A stretch of 26,854 nucleotides of DNA, taken from NCBI RefSeq assembly GCF_000485595.1, contig NW_014577260.1, forward strand, positions 29,149-56,002. Reading direction: 5' to 3'. Of the stretch, positions 22,133-26,854 are shown one piece after another. This DNA comes from Priapulus caudatus (lineage: Eukaryota > Priapulida > Priapulimorpha > Priapulimorphida > Priapulidae). Position numbers and translations under genes: made by a program. A model generated the notes under the pieces. It worked only from the letters and a program-made list of their open reading frames with translations. It had not been told where the DNA came from and made no database searches. Every line of letters starts with the position of its first letter. Position 1 is the stretch's first letter.

Positions 22133-22172
22133 GAACAAAATAGTAGAAATTTGACACAGTACTATTTTGTTC
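22133..22172. repeat. 13-bp-arm hairpin at the edge of the satellite region
   Basis: GAACAAAATAGTA (22133-22145) and its perfect complement (22160-22172) around a 14-nt loop. A second 7-bp hairpin (GAGTGTT...AACACTC) follows at 22202-22231. Both lie just left of the left direct repeat and have no counterpart on the right. Confidence 0.8.
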
Positions 22173-22235
22173 GAGTAGCAGAGAGTTATTGTTGAAGTCT
22201 CGAGTGTTTGTTTATAAGTGTAAGAACACTCACTT

Positions 22236-22362
22236 TGTCCATACGGAGACTCTGCTCTGTCAACAACTAGGCTTAACTAGACCCGAGTGGTGGAATCTAG
22301 ATTGAAAAGCCCCTCGAAAGTTTTCAACTACACCGTATGTTATGAAAAGTTATTTTGACCTT
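22236..22362 (+). repeat. Left ~127-bp direct repeat flanking the satellite array
   Basis: Aligns over its length with 25404-25529, roughly four in five bases identical by eye. Shared blocks include CAACTAGG/ACAACTAGG, GTGGTGGAATCTAG and CACCGTATG. Its last bases run into the first satellite unit without a gap. Confidence 0.85.
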
Positions 22363-23327
22363 ATTTAAGAAATAGAAAGAAAACCTTGCATGTAAGGTGG
22401 CCTCTGCATATACCAGTCGGTACAGAATTTGGCTACGTTAGTGTGTTAGCGCATTTTCAATATCTCACAAGAAGAGTTATACATTTAAATGATTATGCAT
22501 TTAATATGGTGAGGGGGTATGTCAGCATAGATTTATCTAATAAGTTTGTATTAGTAGACCTGTGTTTATAATTAGGAGAGCGCCCTAGCCTGTAGGCTAC
22601 AAATTCGTACTTTACCCCCTTGCGTAATTCCCCGTGTCTCTCTTGTCCCTCGCTCAGACTATTTCTCTTCTACGGCCCTTCAGCTGACTTTCCTACCACA
22701 TTTTCTGAGTCTCCCACCCCTTTCTCCCTTAGCAAGCTAGACTTATTAGGCAGTTTTTTAGTCCGTTCTGCACGCCTAAAACGGTTCTCGCGCATGAGCA
22801 TTCTCTCACAAGAAGAATAATAATTTGCAAAAATTATGCATTTAAAATGAAGAGGAAGTATTATAGCATAGATTTATATGATAACATTCTCTCAGTAGAC
22901 CTCACTTAAAAAATAAGAAGACGACCTTGCTTGTAAGGCCCAGCTGTATATACCAGTCAGTACACAATTTGGCTACGGTAGTGTGTTAACGCATGCGCAA
23001 TATCTCACCAGAGGAGTTATATTTTGAAATGATTATGCGTTTAATATGGTCAGGGGGTATCCCAGCATAGATTTATGTAAGAAATTTTTATCAGTAGCCC
23101 TATGTTTATAATAAGGAGAGCGCCCTATCCTGTAGGGTGCAAAACTCGAACTTCACCCCTTGCATAATCCCGCGTGGCTCTCTTGTCTATCGCCCAGACT
23201 ACTTCTCTTCTACCGCCTTTCAGCTGTCTTCCCTACTACATTTTCTGAGTCTCTCACCCCTCTCTCCATCAGCAAGCTATATTATGATGTTTTACTTTAG
23301 TCCGCTCTGCACGCCTAAACCGGTGCT

Positions 23328-23339
23328 CGCGCATGCGCA
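23328..23339. promoter_or_regulatory. NRF-1/EWG-like site, satellite copy 2
   Basis: CGCGCATGCGCA matches the NRF-1 consensus YGCGCAYGCGCR at every position. Starts the B half of the unit. Confidence 0.4.
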
Positions 23340-23866
23340 ATATTTCCCAAGAAGAAGAATATTTTGCAAAATTATGCATTTAACATGAAGAAGAAGTATT
23401 ATAGCATATATTTAAATGATAACATTACATCAGTAGACCTCACTTAAAAAATAGGAAGAAGACCTTGCTTGTAAGGTCCCGCTGCATACACCAGTCAGCA
23501 CACAATATGGCTACGTTAATGTGTTAGCGCATGTGCAATATCTCACCAAAGAAGTTATATTTTGAAATGATTATGCGTTTAATATGGCCAGGGGGTATCC
23601 CAGCATAGATTTATAAAATAATTTTTTATCAGTAGACGTGTGTTTATAATTAGGGGAGCGCCCTAGCCTGTAGGCTACAAATTCGTACTTTACTCCTTTG
23701 CGTAATTCCCCTTGTCTCTCCTGTCCCTCGCTCAAGCTACTTCTCTTCTACCGCCCTTCCGCTGTCTTCTCTACCACATTTTCTGAGTCTCCCACTCCTC
23801 TCTCCCTCAGCAAGCTAGACTTATTAGGCAGTTTTTTAATCCGCTTTGCACGCCTAAAGCGGTGCT

Positions 23867-23878
23867 CGCGCATGCGCA
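23867..23878. promoter_or_regulatory. NRF-1/EWG-like site, satellite copy 3
   Basis: Same exact 12-mer, 539 bp after the previous site. Confidence 0.4.
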
Positions 23879-24406
23879 TTATCTCCCAAGAAAAAGAATA
23901 TTTTGCGAAAATTATGTATTTAAAATGAAGAGGAACTATTCTAGCATAGATTTCCATGATAACATTCCATCAGGAGACCGCAATTAAAAAATAGGAAGAA
24001 GACCTTGTTGGTAAGGTCCCGCTGCATATACCAGTCAGTACACAATCTCGCTACGTTAGTGTGTTAGCGCATGCGCAATATCTCACTAGGGAATTTATAT
24101 TTTGAAATGATTATTCGTTTAATATGGTCAGGGGGTATCCCAGCATATATTTATGTAAGAAATTTTTATCAGTAGCCCTATGTTTATAATAAGGAGAGCG
24201 CCCTATCCTGTAGGGTGCAAAACTCGAACTTCACCCCTTGCATAATCCCGCGTGGCACTCTTGTCCATCGCTCAGACTATTTCTCTTCTACCGCCCTTCA
24301 GCTGACTTTCCTACCACATTTTCTGAGTTTCCCACCCCTCTCTCCCTCAGCAAGCCAGACTTATTAGGCAGTTTTTTAGTCCGTACTGCACGCCTAAAGC
24401 GGTGCT

Positions 24407-24418
24407 CGCGCATGCGCA
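24407..24418. promoter_or_regulatory. NRF-1/EWG-like site, satellite copy 4
   Basis: Same exact 12-mer, 540 bp after the previous site. Confidence 0.4.
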
Positions 24419-24943
24419 TTCTCTCCCAAGAAGAAGAATATTTTGCGAAAATTATGCATTTAAAATGAAAAGGAACTATTCTAGCATAGATTTACATGAC
24501 AACATTCCATCAGTAGACCGCTCTTTAAAATAGGAAGAAGACCTTGCTTGTAAGGTCCCGCTGCATATACCAGTCACTACACAATCTGGCTATGTTAGTG
24601 TGTTAGCGCATGCGAATATCTCACCAGAGGAGTTATATTTTGAAATTATTATGCATTTAATATGGTCAGGGGTATATCCGCATAGATTTATAAAATGATT
24701 TTTTATCAGTAGACCTGGGTATATAATTAGGGGAGCGCCCTAGCTTGTAGGCGACAAATTTGTACTTCACTCCCTTGCGTAAATCCCCTTGTCTCTCCTG
24801 TCCCTCGCTTATGCTACTTCTCTTCTACAGCCGTTCAGCCGACTTCATTACCACATTTTCTGAGTCTCCCACCCCTCTCTCCCTCAGCAAGCTAGACTTA
24901 TTATGCCGTTTTTTAGTATGTTCTGTACACCTAAAACGGTGCT

Positions 24944-24955
24944 CGCGCATGCGCA
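24944..24955. promoter_or_regulatory. NRF-1/EWG-like site, satellite copy 5
   Basis: Same exact 12-mer, 537 bp after the previous site. The matching place in copy 1 (22789-22800) has one change (CGCGCATGAGCA). Confidence 0.4.
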
Positions 24956-25403
24956 TTATCTCCCAAGAAGAAGAATATATTGCGAAAATTATGCATTTAA
25001 AATAAAGAGGAACTATTCTAGCATAGATTTACATGATAACATTCCATCAGTAGACCGCACTTAAAAATACGAAGAATATCTTGCATGTAAGGTTCGCTGC
25101 GTATATCAATCAGTACACAATTTGGCTACGTTAGTCTGTTAGAGCATGTGCAATATCTCACCAGAGGAGTTATATATTAAAGTGATTATGCATTTAATAT
25201 TGTTAGGGCATATCTCAGCATAGATTTATGAAATAATTGTTTATCAGTAGACTTGTTTTTGTAATTAGGAGAGCTCACTAGCATGTAGGGTACAAATTCG
25301 TACTTCACCCCCTTGTGTAATTCCCTGTGTCTCTCGTGTCCCCCGCTCAGCCTCCTTCTTTATCTACTGCCCTCAGAACATTGCTTCTTGAATAGATATG
25401 CTG

Positions 25404-25529
25404 TGTCCGTATGGAGGCTCTGCCCTGTCGACAACTAGGAGTAGCTGTACCCCCGTGGTGGAATCTAGGATGCGAGTCCCGCGAGGGCTTCCAACTGCAC
25501 CGTATGCTATCAAAACTTCGTTTCACCTT
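25404..25529 (+). repeat. Right ~126-bp direct repeat flanking the satellite array
   Basis: Partner of 22236-22362 in the same orientation, 3168 bp away. Separated from the broken sixth satellite copy by about 25 bp. A GATGCGAGTCCCG string inside it weakly recalls a tRNA B box, but the left partner does not keep it. Confidence 0.85.
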
Positions 25530-26761
25530 TTGGCTGTTGTATATATATAGGGCACCGTTGCGATAATTACGCTATTAATGCATCTTTCGCAAATCCACTG
25601 CCAAAATGTTTCTTTCTCGTTCTAATATGAATCTAATTATGGGCTAACCTAGACATAATTCGCTGTAAGCAGCACGTCATACGGTATCTAATAAAATGAC
25701 GACGTATTCCCCTTTTGAAATGTAACCGTAGCCATCTCAGCCACCGTACTTTAGCTCTTTTCTCAGTGATTGTCCAGTATTCATTCTGCCTTTCCAAATG
25801 GTCTCCCCGTGTTGCTTTTAGTATGCACCCCATTGTGAACATACGAACATCTTAATGTAAAGAAAATGCAAGCGCGCTGCGCAGGCGTACCTACATCGCT
25901 TATCCTTTCCTGCTCACGTTGCATGCATACGCTCAATATTTCCCTAACTCTACATCTACATTTACACAATGAGCTAGGGTGCGTGGGTGGTGCGCTAATA
26001 TGCTATGCTAGCGAGTTTATTATGCTAGAGCTTCATGTAACCTACCAGGCGTGCCTATTATATATGCAACATCATGCATATATATATATGCATATAATAT
26101 AATGCAAGATATATAAAATGTAACGCGTACCTAGAAAAACTCGCTGTTATATGAACAGATAATAACATCGACATATTCCGAAGAACCTTCCTCACGAATT
26201 GATAAATGTTAATTCTTGCAAACTAGTCTAAATTTAAACCAGTAAAACACAAATTGATTCGCAACCTAATTTATGAAAACCCAGCCAAAGCTCGCTTTTT
26301 GATAATGTAACGATGGTTTGCATGAATCATAAATAGCAGAATTAATAAAATAAACTATTATCAATTCAAATATTAATTAAAAATGTTTATTAATTACATT
26401 ATAGTAATGCTAGTTCTTCTCGGAATACTACGTATTTTGTTCCTTGATGAATCGATATTACGAATACAGGATGATATTTCCATGCAACGTACATGAGCCA
26501 GTAAAAATATAAGACCATTTCAGAATAAATTGAATGAATGTCTATCATAATTATATCCTCTTCTATATTGTAGTGAGACATGCTATTTGATTTTCAATTC
26601 CGCACTTAATTTGCAATGCGAATTGTAAATGCGTAGGGCTACGTTGATTAAAATTTTTGACAATGGTATATAAATTCTAAATTTAAGATTGCGCATAATT
26701 TAAGTAATAATATGCATTTCATTAATTGCCCAGTGCACTTTTATAGATCTGGAAAATCCCG
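25530..26761. other. AT-rich unique DNA, no gene seen
   Basis: Contains a 20-bp perfect palindrome ATGCATATATATATATGCAT at 26074-26093. ATG frames of 69 codons on the minus strand (25842-25633) and 78 codons on + (25866-26102) show no domain. The rest is AT-rich without recognisable elements. Confidence 0.5.

Positions 26762-26854
<93 letters not shown>
26762..26854. repeat. (AT)n(TG)n compound microsatellite, cut by the window edge
   Basis: AT from 26762 to about 26785, then pure TG to the last base. The array continues beyond the window. Confidence 0.97.

Larger units (their letters stand above)
22355..25378 (+). repeat. ~539-bp satellite array, about 5.5 copies, with internal higher-order structure
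   Basis: The landmark ACCTTGC(T/A)TGTAAGG starts at 22383, 22924, 23462, 24002, 24541 and 25078 (spacing 541, 538, 540, 539, 537; the second and sixth differ slightly). Each unit has an A half (about 340 bp) and a B half (about 198 bp). Both begin at GCATGCGCA and share ATTATGCATTTAA, AGCATAGATTTA and ATCAGTAG. A also has a pyrimidine-rich insert of about 140 bp. A halves of copies 2 and 4 pair together, as do those of 3 and 5. The short palindrome GACCTT...AAGGTC is kept in most units. The sixth copy stops near 25378. Frames of 66-81 codons recur in the A insert but begin on TTG or CTG-like triplets and change amino acids freely, so they look non-coding. Confidence 0.95.

Noticed and set aside
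22620-25005. Similar 66-81 codon frames in several satellite copies
   Set aside because: They begin on non-ATG triplets, one copy is out of frame, and most differences change the amino acid.
22355-25529. Hammerhead ribozyme in the satellite or its flanking repeats
   Set aside because: I looked for CTGANGA followed by a stem and GAAA on both strands and found no complete core.
25404-25529. tRNA or tRNA-derived SINE head
   Set aside because: Only a weak B-box-like string, not kept in the left partner and without a foldable cloverleaf.

Overview
The window looks like intergenic nuclear DNA from an animal, most likely an invertebrate (arthropod-like, possibly hymenopteran; this is an impression, not a proof). 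The evidence is: no convincing open genes over 26.8 kb; many very long two-, three- and four-base microsatellites; CpG dinucleotides that are not visibly depleted; a decayed non-LTR retrotransposon; miniature inverted-repeat elements; and a 10-base N gap inside a (TG)n run. I found no rRNA, tRNA, CRISPR array or bacterial-type operon. Nearly all long open frames are by-products of simple repeats that lack stop codons, often open on both strands, or start on TTG/GTG in unique DNA. I therefore call no intact protein-coding gene. LAYOUT. 1-1395: a (TA)n tip, unique DNA, then mixed trinucleotide repeats. 1833-3037: a 1.2 kb TCCA tetranucleotide block. 3038-5946: mostly unique DNA with one (TG)n and a 51-bp palindromic MITE with a perfect 8-bp target duplication (4363-4413). 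5947-8935: microsatellites, ending in a GATA/TACA/GATA block. 9066-9531: an 86-bp higher-order repeat built from four 21-22 bp subunits. 10099-11029: a TG-rich block facing a CA-rich block, so the DNA is a giant imperfect inverted repeat. 11191-12799: a transposon graveyard with a 50-bp tandem array, a 26-bp-arm hairpin, the frameshifted end of a LINE reverse transcriptase, two small foldback elements separated by three copies of one 9-mer, and a lone 50-bp repeat unit. 12800-14145: CpG-rich unique DNA with a palindromic CRE. 14146-15720: (TG)n with the gap, then a degenerate 20-bp minisatellite in two blocks. 16637-17215: purine tracts. 17545-18845: two minisatellite blocks in opposite orientation around an (AT)n. 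19506-20010: a possible minus-strand promoter motif cluster, a small foldback and an 18-bp minisatellite. 20780-20999: (CT)n. 22236-25529: the most structured region. 25530-26854: AT-rich unique DNA ending in (AT)n(TG)n. THE MOST INTERESTING REGION is 22236-25529. A tandem array of about 5.5 copies of a ~539-bp unit is bracketed by two ~127-bp direct repeats. Each unit holds two diverged half-units (A ~340 bp, B ~198 bp). The A halves alternate between two subtypes, giving a ~1078-bp super-period that the B halves do not follow. Four of five B halves start with an exact 12-bp match to the NRF-1/EWG consensus, spaced 537-540 bp apart. The array may be a satellite captured in, or produced by, a mobile element.
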